Origin: Candidatus Tokpelaia sp. JSC161
Lineage (GTDB): Bacteria; Pseudomonadota; Alphaproteobacteria; Rhizobiales; Rhizobiaceae
Assembly (NCBI GenBank): GCA_003331105.1
Contig: QEND01000001.1
Coordinates: forward strand, 310,001 to 374,000
Reading direction: 5' to 3'
Length of the DNA stretch: 64,000 nucleotides
The first letter of the stretch is position 1. Each line of letters starts with the position of its first letter. The position numbers and the translations under genes are program-made. The notes beneath the pieces were generated by a model, which saw nothing but the letters and a program-made list of their open reading frames with translations, was not told the DNA's origin and searched no databases. Shown in pieces: positions 54,860-64,000 of the stretch.

Positions 54860-55498
54860 TTATATTTTCCTATCAACCTTAGCCGCAAGAATAGGCTTAT
54901 TCTCCAGACATGGTCCATATCTCGGTAATATAGGCACCCGCCTTCTCAATGAAGAAGTTAAATAATCATTATCTTGACTATGAATAGGAGCTATCCCAAT
55001 ATAATCTACCTTTACATCCGTTATCCCGCTGCTCTGATAACTCAGCAACTCAGCTGCACGCCAAGATAAATCAATAATACGCCCAGGAACAAAAGGACCT
55101 CTATCATTCACCCGTACAACCAGTGATGATCCATTTCTTAAATTAGTAACCCTTGCATAACTAGGCAAGGGCATTGTTGGATGAGCTGCAGTTAAATGAT
55201 TCATATCAAAAATTTCTCCATTCGCAGTCAATTTGCCATCAAACCCTAAGCCATACCATGAAGCACGACCAATCTTCGAATAAGAAAAATTCTCTTTCAA
55301 AGAAAGAGAAACCCTCGTTTCAGTCAAAGCAATAGAACTCTTTACAGAATCAATCTTTTTTAAAGATTCCTCGCTATTCATTGTCCTTAAAACAACACTT
55401 CCACTTGAACAACCTGTTATTAGCAATACTTTAAAAAAGAAAATCAGAATACAGGAACATCTTCTCTTTTCTATTAAAAAAATAAAAAAATTCACCAC
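54860..55498 (-). CDS. rlpA: RlpA-family septal lytic transglycosylase/lipoprotein
   Basis: 212 aa. N-terminal hydrophobic segment ending in LLITGC gives a lipoprotein lipobox (Cys near residue 30). The double-psi beta-barrel domain has GRASWYGLGFDGKLTANGE, FDMNHLTAAHPTMPLPSYARVTNL and VRVNDRGPFVPGRIIDLS, with the conserved Asp. No SPOR domain, so shorter than the E. coli protein. In many Rhizobiales a D-Ala-D-Ala carboxypeptidase separates rlpA from tmk; here it is absent. Confidence 0.9.
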   Translation of the reverse strand: MVNFFIFLIEKRRCSCILIFFFKVLLITGCSSGSVVLRTMNSEESLKKIDSVKSSIALTETRVSLSLKENFSYSKIGRASWYGLGFDGKLTANGEIFDMNHLTAAHPTMPLPSYARVTNLRNGSSLVVRVNDRGPFVPGRIIDLSWRAAELLSYQSSGITDVKVDYIGIAPIHSQDNDYLTSSLRRRVPILPRYGPCLENKPILAAKVDRKI

Positions 55499-55609
55499 TC
55501 TTCCTAAAGTATCCTATATCCTATTAGTAGGAGTAAAACAGCATAAATCCTTTATTCAAGGATTCAAAAATAAAAATCATAAATCTTCCTCTTTTTATAA
55601 AGAAAAAAA

Positions 55610-56182
55610 ATGAAAAAAGCTGTTCTAATTATTATTTTCACAATGATATTCATAATCAGCGTTCTAATATACGAACACTTGACACATCCCGGTCCATTCG
55701 GTTCTCCCTTTACATTAACTGATTCACATGGAAAACAAGTAACAGAACGTGATATCCGCGCAAAACCAGCTGTAATATTTTTTGGATATACGATGTGCCC
55801 TGATATCTGTCCTACAACACTTTTTGATTTATCAAGATATCTTAAAAAACTAGGACATGAAGCTGATAAAATCGGAGTATGGCTCTTCACAGTTGATCCT
55901 GAAAAAGATACCCCACAAGTACTCAATGATTATATTTCAAACTTTTCAGAAAAAATTATTGGGATCAGCGGTGAACCCAACAAAGTTCATGCAGCAATCA
56001 AATCTTTTCAGATCATTGCAGAAAAAAAAGTTAACAAAGATAATAATGATTATACCTACGACCATACCGCAAGTATCATCTTGTTAAATAAAGGTGGTCG
56101 TTTCATAGGAAAAATTCGCTATCAAGAAGATGAAAAAATAGCTCTATATCAACTAAGACAACTTGCAAAAAGTGCAGATTAA
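55610..56182 (+). CDS. SCO1/SenC copper chaperone
   Basis: 190 aa. N-terminal membrane anchor (residues 4-22), thioredoxin fold with the copper motif TMCPDICPTTL (CxxxC) and the third ligand His in YDHTASIILL; TVDPEKDTP is also conserved. Delivers copper to the CuA site of cytochrome oxidase. One base separates its stop from the next ATG. Confidence 0.94.
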   Translation: MKKAVLIIIFTMIFIISVLIYEHLTHPGPFGSPFTLTDSHGKQVTERDIRAKPAVIFFGYTMCPDICPTTLFDLSRYLKKLGHEADKIGVWLFTVDPEKDTPQVLNDYISNFSEKIIGISGEPNKVHAAIKSFQIIAEKKVNKDNNDYTYDHTASIILLNKGGRFIGKIRYQEDEKIALYQLRQLAKSAD

Positions 56183-56183
56183 T

Positions 56184-57992
56184 ATGTTTCAAACATTTGA
56201 AGTGAAGATAAACCCCAATCAAATCAAAAAACGCGTTAGATGCTTACAAAAAAAAATACTCTCTCTTCAACTCGATGGATTTTTAGTCCCACATAATGAT
56301 GAATATCAAGGAGAAGATATACCACCATCTGCAAAAAGATTAGAATGGCTAACAGGGTTCACAGGTTCTGCCGGAAGTGCTCTTATTTTAAGAAAAAAAG
56401 CTATTCTTTTTATAGATCCCCGCTACACAATACAAGCACGCCAAGAAACCAACAATTTTTTTTTCTATGAAAATATAATTTTAAAACCTCCTGCTAAATG
56501 GATAGAACTATATAAAACAAATCTTCAAATTGGATTTGATCCGTGGCTACACAGTCTTTATGAGACACGAAATCTACAGGCTGCAATAATAAAAGTAGAC
56601 GGAGAGCTTATACCCGTAAAAGAAAACTTAATTGATCTTATCTGGAATGACAAACCAAATCCACCCCTCAGCCCAATTAGTATACAACCTCTTAAATTCG
56701 TTGGTAAAAAAGTACACAACAAACTGAATCAAATCCATCAAGGAATATCTCAAGCTGGAGCAGACATCACTATCTTAACAAATCCTTCTTCCATTGCTTG
56801 GTGTTTTAATATTCGTGGATCAGATATTCCACATACACCAGTCCCTCTTTGCTTTGCAATTATTCCTGTACAAAAAAAAGCAGAAATATTTATCGAAACA
56901 TGCAAAGTGAGAAACAATGAAAAAAACTATCTCAATCACTTTTGCAAGATAATTGAACCTTCCTTTTTTAAGAAAAGAATCATAGAATTCTGCAGACAAG
57001 GAAAAATTATATTAGTAGATCCACAAGAATTCCCAGAGTACATACATATCATAGTAAAAAAAGCTGGAGGAAAAATAATAGAAGGAAAAAATATATTTCA
57101 ATTACCCCGCGCTATCAAAACTTCAGAAGAACTATCAGGAGCACGCGTAGCACACATCCGTGATGGGTTAGCAGTTATCAAATTCCTTTCTTGGCTCAGT
57201 CAGCAGAAAAAAAATACACAAAACGAAATCTCTACTGCAAAACAACTAGAGAAGATTCGAGCACAAACAGCGAAAGAGACTCATTCCTTCTTAGAAAACA
57301 TATCTTTCAAGACTATTTCTGCATCAGGCCCAAACAGCGCAATTATCCATTACTCTGTTAACAAAACAAACAATAGACTTCTCAAAGATGGAGAAATTTA
57401 CCTTTTTGATTCTGGTGGACAATACCGTGATGGAACTACAGACATCACACGTACAATCGCTATTGGTAACATCGGAATAGAGGAACAATACTATTTCACC
57501 TTAGTCCTTAAAGGTATGATTTCTATTTCAAGCGCACGCTTCCCTTATGGAACAAGAGGGCAAGACATTGATATCCTCGCACGGATCGCTTTATGGAAAA
57601 AGGGCTATAATTATCCGCATAGCACAGGACATGGGGTTGGATCTTTCCTTTCAGTTCATGAAGGTCCACAAGCCATCTCAGCTAACGCATCTCAGACACT
57701 CATCCCTGGCATGATTATATCAAACGAACCAGGTTATTACCGTGAAAATTACTTCGGAATAAGAATTGAAAACCTCTTAATAGTCAAAGAAGACAAGAAT
57801 CAAAAAATGCTTAGATTTGAAACTATCACACTATGCCCCATCGACAAAAAATTAATTATTTCCGATTTATTAAATAAAGAAGAACAGAATTGGCTCAATA
57901 AGTATCATAAAAAAATTTATAAAAAACTCTCTCCTCTCATTAAGAATAAAAAGGATTCTCAATGGCTTATCGAGGCAACATCTCCTATTTAA
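56184..57992 (+). CDS. pepP: Xaa-Pro aminopeptidase, M24 family
   Basis: 602 aa from the ATG at 56184 (MFQTFEVK, matching rhizobial homologues). Two creatinase-like N-terminal domains (LDGFLVPHNDEYQGE, RLEWLTGFTGSAGSALIL) precede the catalytic domain with metal ligands in LFDSGGQYRDGTTDITRT, HSTGHGVGSFLSVHEGP, SNEPGYY and the final RIENLL segment. Removes N-terminal residues preceding Pro. The call is firm at family level. Convergent with ligA, overlapping by 4 bp. Confidence 0.93.
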   Translation: MFQTFEVKINPNQIKKRVRCLQKKILSLQLDGFLVPHNDEYQGEDIPPSAKRLEWLTGFTGSAGSALILRKKAILFIDPRYTIQARQETNNFFFYENIILKPPAKWIELYKTNLQIGFDPWLHSLYETRNLQAAIIKVDGELIPVKENLIDLIWNDKPNPPLSPISIQPLKFVGKKVHNKLNQIHQGISQAGADITILTNPSSIAWCFNIRGSDIPHTPVPLCFAIIPVQKKAEIFIETCKVRNNEKNYLNHFCKIIEPSFFKKRIIEFCRQGKIILVDPQEFPEYIHIIVKKAGGKIIEGKNIFQLPRAIKTSEELSGARVAHIRDGLAVIKFLSWLSQQKKNTQNEISTAKQLEKIRAQTAKETHSFLENISFKTISASGPNSAIIHYSVNKTNNRLLKDGEIYLFDSGGQYRDGTTDITRTIAIGNIGIEEQYYFTLVLKGMISISSARFPYGTRGQDIDILARIALWKKGYNYPHSTGHGVGSFLSVHEGPQAISANASQTLIPGMIISNEPGYYRENYFGIRIENLLIVKEDKNQKMLRFETITLCPIDKKLIISDLLNKEEQNWLNKYHKKIYKKLSPLIKNKKDSQWLIEATSPI

Positions 57993-60103
57993 TGAACATG
58001 ATCATAAGAAGAAATGATAGCCATCCACTCCTCCTCGTTCATCATCTGAATACCCAGATCAGCAGCCTTTTTTAGCTTTAAACCTGGAGCAGAACCAATA
58101 ACAAGTAAATCAGTTTTAAAAGAAATAGAATTAGCTGCTTTAGCACCTAAATTTTTAATTCGTGTCTTTGCCTCAGCACGCGACATAGCTTTTAAGCAAC
58201 CTGTAAAAACAATCGTCTTTCCTAAAAAAGGAGAATTTCCTATAGAAAAACATTCTTCATCAAGAATAGTAATTTCTTTCAAAAGCCTTTCAAGAAAAAT
58301 CGAATTATATTCATCATTATAAAAATTAAGAATAGCTTCTGCAATGACAAGTCCAATTCCTTCTATACTGAGAAGTTCCTTAAAGGCTTTATTCAAGGTT
58401 TTATCTTTATTTCTTAGAGATTCCTTCACGCTATTCTCAAATAAAGCATAACTAATATAATAACGAGCAAGTCGAAGAGCAACAAGCTCTCCTACATGAG
58501 GAATACCCAAAGAAAAAAGAAAATGACTAAGAACAACCACCCTACGAGCATTGATAGCATTATAAATCTTTCTAAGAGATTGTTTTCCAAAACCTTTCAT
58601 ATTCTCAAGTTTATTTAAATCCAAAGAACACTTTTGGCGATTCTCTAAAGTAAAAATATCAACTGGAGATTTAATAGCAATCGATGAAGAAACGCTATAA
58701 AAAAATTTTTTTATACGCTCTATCCCTAACCCTTTAATATTAAAAGCATTAACAAAATGATGAAGACGCTCCAGCGCCTGTGCTGGGCATAAAAGACCTT
58801 TTATACAACGATACCCCTGACCATAACGAACTATAGGACTATGACAAGAAGGACAAGAAGATGGAAACATATAAGGAATACTCGTATTTAAACGCTTTTC
58901 TAAAAGAATATCAACGATCTGAGGAATCACATCTCCTGCACGCTGCACAATAACAGTATCTCCCAGACGAAGATCTCTTCTATCGCCAGAAATATAATAA
59001 TCATTATGCAGAGTCGCCTTCTTCATAACAACACCCCTCACTATAACCGGATCAAAAAGTGCAACGGGGGTCAGAACTCCTGTACGTCCAACATGAATAT
59101 CAATAGCACGCAATACAGTCATAGCCTTTTCTGGCAAAAACTTATATGCAATCGCCCACCGTGGTGAACGTGACAGACAACTCAACCTTTTTTGCAAAAA
59201 GAGAGAATTAACTTTATAAACAACACCATCAATTTCATAAGAAAGAGCAAAACGGTTTTTTTCAAAAAAACGATAAGAACGGATCATAGATTCTGCATTA
59301 TGACACAACTCTGTTAAGGGATTCACTCTAAATCCATAATGAGACAAACATTTAACCATACCTAACTGCGTATCAGAAGGGATATCACTCACTACACCCC
59401 ATCCATAAGCAAAAAACTTCAATCTCCGCGCAGCTGTAACCGATACATCAAACTGTCTTAAAGAACCAGACGCGGCATTACGAGGATTAGAAAAAATCAT
59501 ACAACCTATCTTTTTTTGCTCTTTATTCAAATCAAGAAAATCCTTATGATTCATATAAACCTCACCACGCACCTCAAGTACTTTAGGACAGATTCCTCTA
59601 AGAACACAAGGAATATCAGGAATCACACGGGCATTAGCAGTAAGATCTTCACCAAATCTACCATCACCACGGGTTGAAGCATATATCAGCTCCCCTCGCT
59701 CATAACGTAATGCAAGAGAAAGCCCATCAATCTTTGGCTCAACTGTAAACTCTAAAAAAGATTCCTTTGATAAACGTAAAAAACGCTTAATACGCTTAAT
59801 AAATTCGTACACCTCTTTATCACTCAAGGCATTCTCAATAGATAACATCGGAACCCGATGTTCCACTTTATCAAATCTTTCTGATCCCTCTACTCCAATT
59901 CTTTTAGAAGGTGAATCGAAACGTACCAAATCAGGAAAACGCATTTCTATTTCTTTATTCCGAATACGCAAAGCATCATACTCATAATCTGAAATAGGTG
60001 ATGCATCCTTCAGATAGTAAAGACGGTCATAATAGTAAATTAATTTAGCTAAACGCTCTAGCTCATTTTTAGCATGCTCTTCGCAAATATTACTAACACA
60101 CAT
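57989..60103 (-). CDS. ligA: NAD-dependent DNA ligase
   Basis: 704 aa from the ATG at 60103; an in-frame ATG at 60121 is possible. Essential replication and repair ligase. Domains: Ia (YYYDRLYYLKDASPISDYEYD), adenylation with catalytic Lys in EPKIDGLSLALRYE, OB fold (GRTGVLTPVA, DTVIVQRAGDVIPQI), zinc finger CPSCHSPIVRYGQGYRC...CPAQ, helix-hairpin-helix repeats (LENMKGFGKQSLRKI, LLSIEGIGLVIAEAI) and C-terminal BRCT (FLGKTIVFTGCL). Length normal. Confidence 0.96.
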   Translation of the reverse strand: MCVSNICEEHAKNELERLAKLIYYYDRLYYLKDASPISDYEYDALRIRNKEIEMRFPDLVRFDSPSKRIGVEGSERFDKVEHRVPMLSIENALSDKEVYEFIKRIKRFLRLSKESFLEFTVEPKIDGLSLALRYERGELIYASTRGDGRFGEDLTANARVIPDIPCVLRGICPKVLEVRGEVYMNHKDFLDLNKEQKKIGCMIFSNPRNAASGSLRQFDVSVTAARRLKFFAYGWGVVSDIPSDTQLGMVKCLSHYGFRVNPLTELCHNAESMIRSYRFFEKNRFALSYEIDGVVYKVNSLFLQKRLSCLSRSPRWAIAYKFLPEKAMTVLRAIDIHVGRTGVLTPVALFDPVIVRGVVMKKATLHNDYYISGDRRDLRLGDTVIVQRAGDVIPQIVDILLEKRLNTSIPYMFPSSCPSCHSPIVRYGQGYRCIKGLLCPAQALERLHHFVNAFNIKGLGIERIKKFFYSVSSSIAIKSPVDIFTLENRQKCSLDLNKLENMKGFGKQSLRKIYNAINARRVVVLSHFLFSLGIPHVGELVALRLARYYISYALFENSVKESLRNKDKTLNKAFKELLSIEGIGLVIAEAILNFYNDEYNSIFLERLLKEITILDEECFSIGNSPFLGKTIVFTGCLKAMSRAEAKTRIKNLGAKAANSISFKTDLLVIGSAPGLKLKKAADLGIQMMNEEEWMAIISSYDHVH

Positions 60104-60225
60104 TTTTTTTAAATAAATCACAAAAGAGCGAGATCAACCCATAATTATAATAAAACTCTAACAAGAAAAACCACTGTTTTCAATACACAAAATAAAAGAA
60201 TCTCTCATAAAGCTTTACGCTCTTC

Positions 60226-60750
60226 CTAAAAAAAACGCCAAATACGCTTTCCTCCTGATCTGAACAAACCTACGCCATTTTGATAAAATCCTGAAAATAT
60301 TTCTCCTGAATACGAAGCAAGACGTTTTTGTGTTAATAAATGAGTAACTTCAAGTGTATCAAAACCACAGCGTATCATATTTGAAACCTGATCAATTAAA
60401 ATATCACCTACAGCTCTTAATTCGCCTTTATAAGAATGAATTGTTTTCAGCTGCATAGCCTTTGAATAAGAACGTCCATCAGTAAAAACTGGAAAATCAA
60501 GAGCAATGACCGGAATTATCGATAAAAATTGCAATAATCCCTTCAGATCTTCTTCTGCAGATATAAAAACACCAACCCTCCCCTTCATATTCTCAACTAT
60601 AGCCGTCACTTGCAAACACCATTCTCTCAACGGCAAAATTGCTCGTTGAGCATTTATCTTCTCAAATTTATCAAAACGAACATAAAGATTCTCACAGAAC
60701 CCATGAGGCCCCCATAATTTACTATTACCATCAGACAAAATTGTTTCCAT
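60226..60750 (-). CDS. DUF934 protein of the sulfite reductase cluster
   Basis: 174 aa from the ATG at 60750; a longer start at 60783 would overlap cysI by 23 bp. The DUF934 core is present: GVFISAEEDLKGLL, IALDFPVFTDGRSYSKAMQL, YKGELRAVGDILIDQVSNMIRCGFDT. These proteins follow cysI in alphaproteobacteria and are presumed to assist assimilatory sulfite reduction; no biochemical role is established to my knowledge. Confidence 0.85.
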   Translation of the reverse strand: METILSDGNSKLWGPHGFCENLYVRFDKFEKINAQRAILPLREWCLQVTAIVENMKGRVGVFISAEEDLKGLLQFLSIIPVIALDFPVFTDGRSYSKAMQLKTIHSYKGELRAVGDILIDQVSNMIRCGFDTLEVTHLLTQKRLASYSGEIFSGFYQNGVGLFRSGGKRIWRFF

Positions 60751-60760
60751 TTCCAAGAAT

Positions 60761-62425
60761 TCAAGCCTTTCCAGACTTCCCATACAGCGCGTGACGAAAG
60801 GGTATCATACCAACACGTCGATAAGTATCGATAAATCGCTCGTTAGTCTTACGCAACAACACATAAGTATTGATAACCCTTTCAACTGCATTCACAATTT
60901 CATCAGCTGGAAACCCAGGACCCGTGATCTCTCCAATAGCACAAGAATTACCTGCATCGCCACCAAGTGTCAGCTGATAATACTCATGTCCCTTCTTTTC
61001 AACACCAAGAATGCCAATATGTCCAACATGGTGATGGCCACAAGCATTAATACAACCTGAAATATTTAATCTCATATCACCTATTTCCATATGACGTTCA
61101 TAAGTAGAAAACCTTTTAGAAACCTCCTGTGCAATAGGAATTGAGCGTGCATTCGCAAGAGAGCAATAATCCAAACCAGGACAAGCAATAATATCACTAA
61201 TCTGATTGATATTAGCAGTCGCTAAACCATAATCTACGAGCTTATTATATACATTATATAAATCCTCTAAAGCTACATATGGCAAAACAAGATTTTGCTG
61301 ATAGGTAACACGTAACTCATTACAAGAATAGCGTTCAGCAAGATCTGCAACTATGTTCATCTGTTTAGATGTAGCATCTCCTGGTATACCACCAATAGGT
61401 TTCAATGAAATGGTCACAATACCATAATCTATATGTTTATGCGGGATTACATTCTGATGAACCCATCTATTAAAAGACTCATTACTTAATCGCAAAGATC
61501 TAAAGTTAGAATTTTGACTCGAACGAGAGTCAAGAATCGGATACCTAAAATAACGAAAAATTGCATCAATATCTTCTCGTGATAAAACTAAATCCTCTTT
61601 TCTTAAAGAAGACAACTCTCTCTCAATTCCTTCGCGAAGTTCTTTGATCCCAGTTTCATGAACAAGAATTTTAATCCGTGCTTTATATTTATTATCACGC
61701 CGTCCATACAGATTATAAATACGCATCACAGCTGTCACATAACGTAACAAATCTTCTATAGGTACGAAATCACACAATAACTTCGCTACCATAGGAGTCC
61801 GCCCTTGCCCACCACCGATATAAAAAGAAAACCCAAGTTCTCCTGAAAGATCCCTTTTAATTTGTATCCCAATATCATGCACTTGAATAGCAGCACGATC
61901 GCTTTTAGAAGCAGTAATAGAAAATTTAAATTTACGTGGCAAATAGCTAAACTCAGGATGAAGTAATGACCATTGACGTAAAATCTCTGCATAAGGACGT
62001 GGATCAACAGACTCATCTGCAGCCACACCAGCAAAAGGATCTGATGTAATATTACGAATACAATTCCCTGAAGTCTGAATAGCATGCATCTCTACTTCAG
62101 CTAATTCAGAAAGAATTTTAGGAATATCATTCAGTCCAAGCCAATTAAACTGAATATTCTGCCGTGTTGTAAAGTGAGCATACCCACGATCATAAGAAAT
62201 AGCAATATCAGAAAGCTTCCGCATTTGATCAGAAGAGAGAGTCCCGTAAGGAATAGCAACTCGTAACATATAAGCATGAAGCTGAAGATAAACACCATTT
62301 CTTAAACGCAAAGGCATAAACTCTTCTTCTGTCATCTCACCAGAGATCCGCCTTTTCACCTGATCAGAAAATTCAGCAACACGTGCACTCACAAAAGCCT
62401 TATCAAACTCATCATAACGGTACAT
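60761..62425 (-). CDS. cysI: Sulfite reductase hemoprotein (CysI-like, siroheme/4Fe-4S)
   Basis: 554 aa. Reduces sulfite to sulfide, the step before cysteine. Two homologous halves: N-terminal LRVAIPYGTLSSDQMRKLSDIA with HFTTRQNIQFNWL, and C-terminal cluster and siroheme ligands in IACPGLDYCSLANARSIP and ISGCINACGHHHVGHIGILG. The same family includes nitrite reductases; the cysG/DUF2849/DUF934 neighbours support sulfite. It needs siroheme, yet the local cysG is truncated. Confidence 0.93.
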   Translation of the reverse strand: MYRYDEFDKAFVSARVAEFSDQVKRRISGEMTEEEFMPLRLRNGVYLQLHAYMLRVAIPYGTLSSDQMRKLSDIAISYDRGYAHFTTRQNIQFNWLGLNDIPKILSELAEVEMHAIQTSGNCIRNITSDPFAGVAADESVDPRPYAEILRQWSLLHPEFSYLPRKFKFSITASKSDRAAIQVHDIGIQIKRDLSGELGFSFYIGGGQGRTPMVAKLLCDFVPIEDLLRYVTAVMRIYNLYGRRDNKYKARIKILVHETGIKELREGIERELSSLRKEDLVLSREDIDAIFRYFRYPILDSRSSQNSNFRSLRLSNESFNRWVHQNVIPHKHIDYGIVTISLKPIGGIPGDATSKQMNIVADLAERYSCNELRVTYQQNLVLPYVALEDLYNVYNKLVDYGLATANINQISDIIACPGLDYCSLANARSIPIAQEVSKRFSTYERHMEIGDMRLNISGCINACGHHHVGHIGILGVEKKGHEYYQLTLGGDAGNSCAIGEITGPGFPADEIVNAVERVINTYVLLRKTNERFIDTYRRVGMIPFRHALYGKSGKA

Positions 62426-62443
62426 AATGCCATTCTTTCAAAT

Positions 62444-62713
62444 CTATACCACAGTTGGACCACAAGCCCTAATACGCTCACGTAAACGCAAGGCAGACAG
62501 TATACCATTCGAGTCTCTCACATCTATCCACAGTGCTCCAATAATCTCGTTATTAGCTACAGCTTTCTCAGCTATTCGCGTTAAATACGAACATTCTTCA
62601 GAAGAAGTGACAGCAAGAGCCTTTTTCATATCTTCTTTCCAAGTTCTATCACTACTATACCAAAGTGGATGACCTGTCAGAAGACAATTTGCCGTTAAAA
62701 CCTTCATGAACAT
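62444..62713 (-). CDS. DUF2849 protein
   Basis: 89 aa from the ATG at 62713 with GAGG 8 nt upstream. Features of DUF2849: KVLTANCLLTGHPLWYSSDRTW near the start and RIRACGPTVV at the end. Always found between cysG and cysI in Rhizobiales; function unknown but presumably in sulfite reduction. It begins within 4 bp of the cysG stop, so the cluster is one operon. Confidence 0.85.
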   Translation of the reverse strand: MFMKVLTANCLLTGHPLWYSSDRTWKEDMKKALAVTSSEECSYLTRIAEKAVANNEIIGALWIDVRDSNGILSALRLRERIRACGPTVV

Positions 62714-62716
62714 CAA

Positions 62717-63739
62717 TCATACCTCATTCTTTGAAAGCATTTTACCAATGAAAGAAGGAATAATTTCAAAAGCAATCCCGCAAGTAGTAAGGACATTCAC
62801 TTCTTCAGCAAAACGTCTCTCATCAACTACAAGACGTAGAACCTGAGTATTCAGCTTAGAAGATTCCTTAATCAAGTTAATTAAAAAAAAAAGTTTAGAT
62901 GGCGCAGATGATAAGACTGCATCCCTACGTATCGTAGACAAAATTTCAGATGAAACACCATGATCATAAATCACAACATCAGCTTCCATAAGAGCACGTT
63001 GACTCGCCATAGTTAAAAACTCAGCCATACCATGGCTAACATTCAAAAAGCGTAACGGAAAATTATGAATCTTTCTATTAGAATCAAGCAATTGCAATGC
63101 ACATCTTTCTGCCTTTCTTTCATCCCCAGAAAAAATAGCATTAGCGACAGAACCACTAAAAAAATCATGCCAAAACCTACGACGGACAGCACCTTTAATA
63201 AGATACTTTCCAACAATTTTACGAAAACGATGAGCAAACCGTGCTAATTTACCTAGCTCAGGAGATAGCAAAGCATCGATCCGCGAACGAAGAATCTGTG
63301 TTAAAACAGGAGATGTTCCTTCAGACCCAATAGCAACAGTAATTGGTGCTCTATTAACGAAAGCAGGAATAAAAAAATCACATAAATCAGGAAAATCAAG
63401 GACATTGACTGGGACACGAGCCTGATTTGCTGCATTCGCTATCACACGATCCTGTGAAATCTCTCCTATTGCAGAAAAAACCAAAAATATACCATCTAAC
63501 ATGCTTTTATCAAAAGAAGCATCTACCCATTTGACACGCCCTAAGAAAATTATTTTTCTGAGATAAGCAGAAAGCGGTGGCTCAGGATCTTGCGCAACCA
63601 ACATTACAAATGCTGATGTTTTAAAAAGAAAACGTAGCCTGCTGAGAGCTCCAAGACCTGAACCAACGACCATCACAGACTTACCTTTTACATTTAAAAA
63701 AGCAGGAAGTACAGAAAGCCTGTTTTTATCCAGTAACAT
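62717..63739 (-). CDS. cysG: Siroheme synthase with truncated methyltransferase domain
   Basis: 340 aa; normal CysG is about 460-480. The N-terminal precorrin-2 dehydrogenase/ferrochelatase part is recognisable (GKSVMVVGSGLGALSRLRFLF, IPAFVNRAPITVAIGSEGTSPVL, then the dimerisation region with RRRFWHDFFSG). The SUMT half is degraded: FLNVSHGMAEFLTMASQRALMEADVVIYDHGVSSEIL retains the start without the GxGxGD loop, the RLKGGDPFxFGRG motif is replaced by RLVVDERRFAEE, and the protein stops after FEIIPSFIGKML. About 120 C-terminal residues are absent. Probably dehydrogenase and chelatase only. Confidence 0.85.
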   Translation of the reverse strand: MLLDKNRLSVLPAFLNVKGKSVMVVGSGLGALSRLRFLFKTSAFVMLVAQDPEPPLSAYLRKIIFLGRVKWVDASFDKSMLDGIFLVFSAIGEISQDRVIANAANQARVPVNVLDFPDLCDFFIPAFVNRAPITVAIGSEGTSPVLTQILRSRIDALLSPELGKLARFAHRFRKIVGKYLIKGAVRRRFWHDFFSGSVANAIFSGDERKAERCALQLLDSNRKIHNFPLRFLNVSHGMAEFLTMASQRALMEADVVIYDHGVSSEILSTIRRDAVLSSAPSKLFFLINLIKESSKLNTQVLRLVVDERRFAEEVNVLTTCGIAFEIIPSFIGKMLSKNEV

Positions 63740-63930
63740 CAGATCACATTCCCTTCATTATATGGCATAAATATCTTGAAAAGATTCTGAAATAAAGAAA
63801 TCAAATCTATATCATAGTCTATCACAATAGATAAATTTTATCCCAACAAAGGATATAAATAAAATTTATACCATATTAAAGAAAACAACACGAACAACTG
63901 TAAAAATACAAAGGCTCTCCAGAAAATTAT
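63740..63930. promoter_or_regulatory. cysG upstream region with an 11-bp inverted repeat
   Basis: Probably holds the promoter of the leftward cysG-DUF2849-cysI-DUF934 operon. ATAAATTTTAT (63831-63841) and ATAAAATTTAT (63859-63869) form an 11-bp inverted repeat with a 17-nt spacer, about 95 bp upstream of the cysG ATG. No specific regulator site was recognised. Confidence 0.35.
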
Positions 63931-64000
63931 TCAATTTCTTTTCAAAAGCTTCCAAGCATCAACGGACCATGAACTTCCTTTATAGTTATGCTTAAGGACA
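63931..64000 (-). CDS. C-terminal end of an unrecognised protein (cut by window edge)
   Basis: A frame entering from the right edge reads VLKHNYKGSSWSVDAWKLLK and ends RN-stop at 63933-63931. Residue composition looks coding rather than random, but 22 residues are too few to name a family. Confidence 0.35.
   Translation of the reverse strand, partial: VLKHNYKGSSWSVDAWKLLKRN

Overview
The window is AT-rich chromosomal DNA from an alphaproteobacterium of the order Hyphomicrobiales (Rhizobiales). Several gene strings are typical of that order: zwf-pgl-edd, pmbA-cysQ-DUF374-waaA-lpxK, rlpA-tmk-holB-metG-tatD-phnP-like, cysG-DUF2849-cysI-DUF934, omp10-hemH, addB-addA, a stand-alone pabA facing a fused pabBC, and the MbfA ferritin-transporter fusion. 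Low GC, tight packing, many overlapping genes and losses from otherwise conserved clusters suggest a moderately reduced, host-associated lineage (Bartonellaceae- or Liberibacter-like). That placement is inference. Biosynthesis is well kept: BCAA, Met, His, pyrimidine, heme, glutathione, folate and sulfite reduction.

The outstanding feature is at 40010-44875, a 4,866-bp palindrome with arms of 2,433 bp and its axis between 42442 and 42443 (x pairs with 84885-x). Each arm carries a complete 437-aa gene that I identify as a protelomerase (telomere resolvase, TelA/TelN/TelK family), starting 78 bp from the axis, plus the 3' end of pyruvate carboxylase. At the axis is a nested palindrome that looks like a telomere resolution site. 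Outside the arms the sequences differ: acsA on the left, the rest of full-length pyc on the right. Base-composition skew also flips here: the + strand is T/G-rich to the left and A/C-rich to the right, whatever the gene strand. The simplest reading is that this is not an interior locus. It would be the two covalently closed hairpin ends of a LINEAR chromosome with identical 2.4-kb terminal inverted repeats, joined head-to-head by assembly or seen as an unresolved replication intermediate.

Left arm, 1-42442. addA(partial)-addB-tsaE-ahcY run leftward. pal-omp10-hemH-qmcA run rightward, facing dut-mbfA-tRNA-Pro-moeB. Then gshB/tadA, and a long rightward run from rluB (with a tandem-repeat tail) through rsmD, pmbA, cysQ, a DUF374 acyltransferase, waaA, lpxK, pyrD, tRNA-His, zwf, pgl and edd. 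An EnvZ/OmpR-type pair and serB lie leftward, miaA and ilvB rightward (ilvB behind a leader-peptide attenuator), pyrC leftward, then ygfZ, tRNA-Val (leftward), hisN, metE and acsA up to the telomere.

Right arm, 42443-64000. telA, then pyc leftward, pabA/pabBC divergent, and the leftward cluster phnP-like-tatD-metG-holB-tmk-rlpA. holB has an 11-T run that breaks its frame. sco and pepP are rightward. ligA and the sulfite-reduction cluster DUF934-cysI-DUF2849-cysG are leftward, with cysG truncated in its methyltransferase domain.
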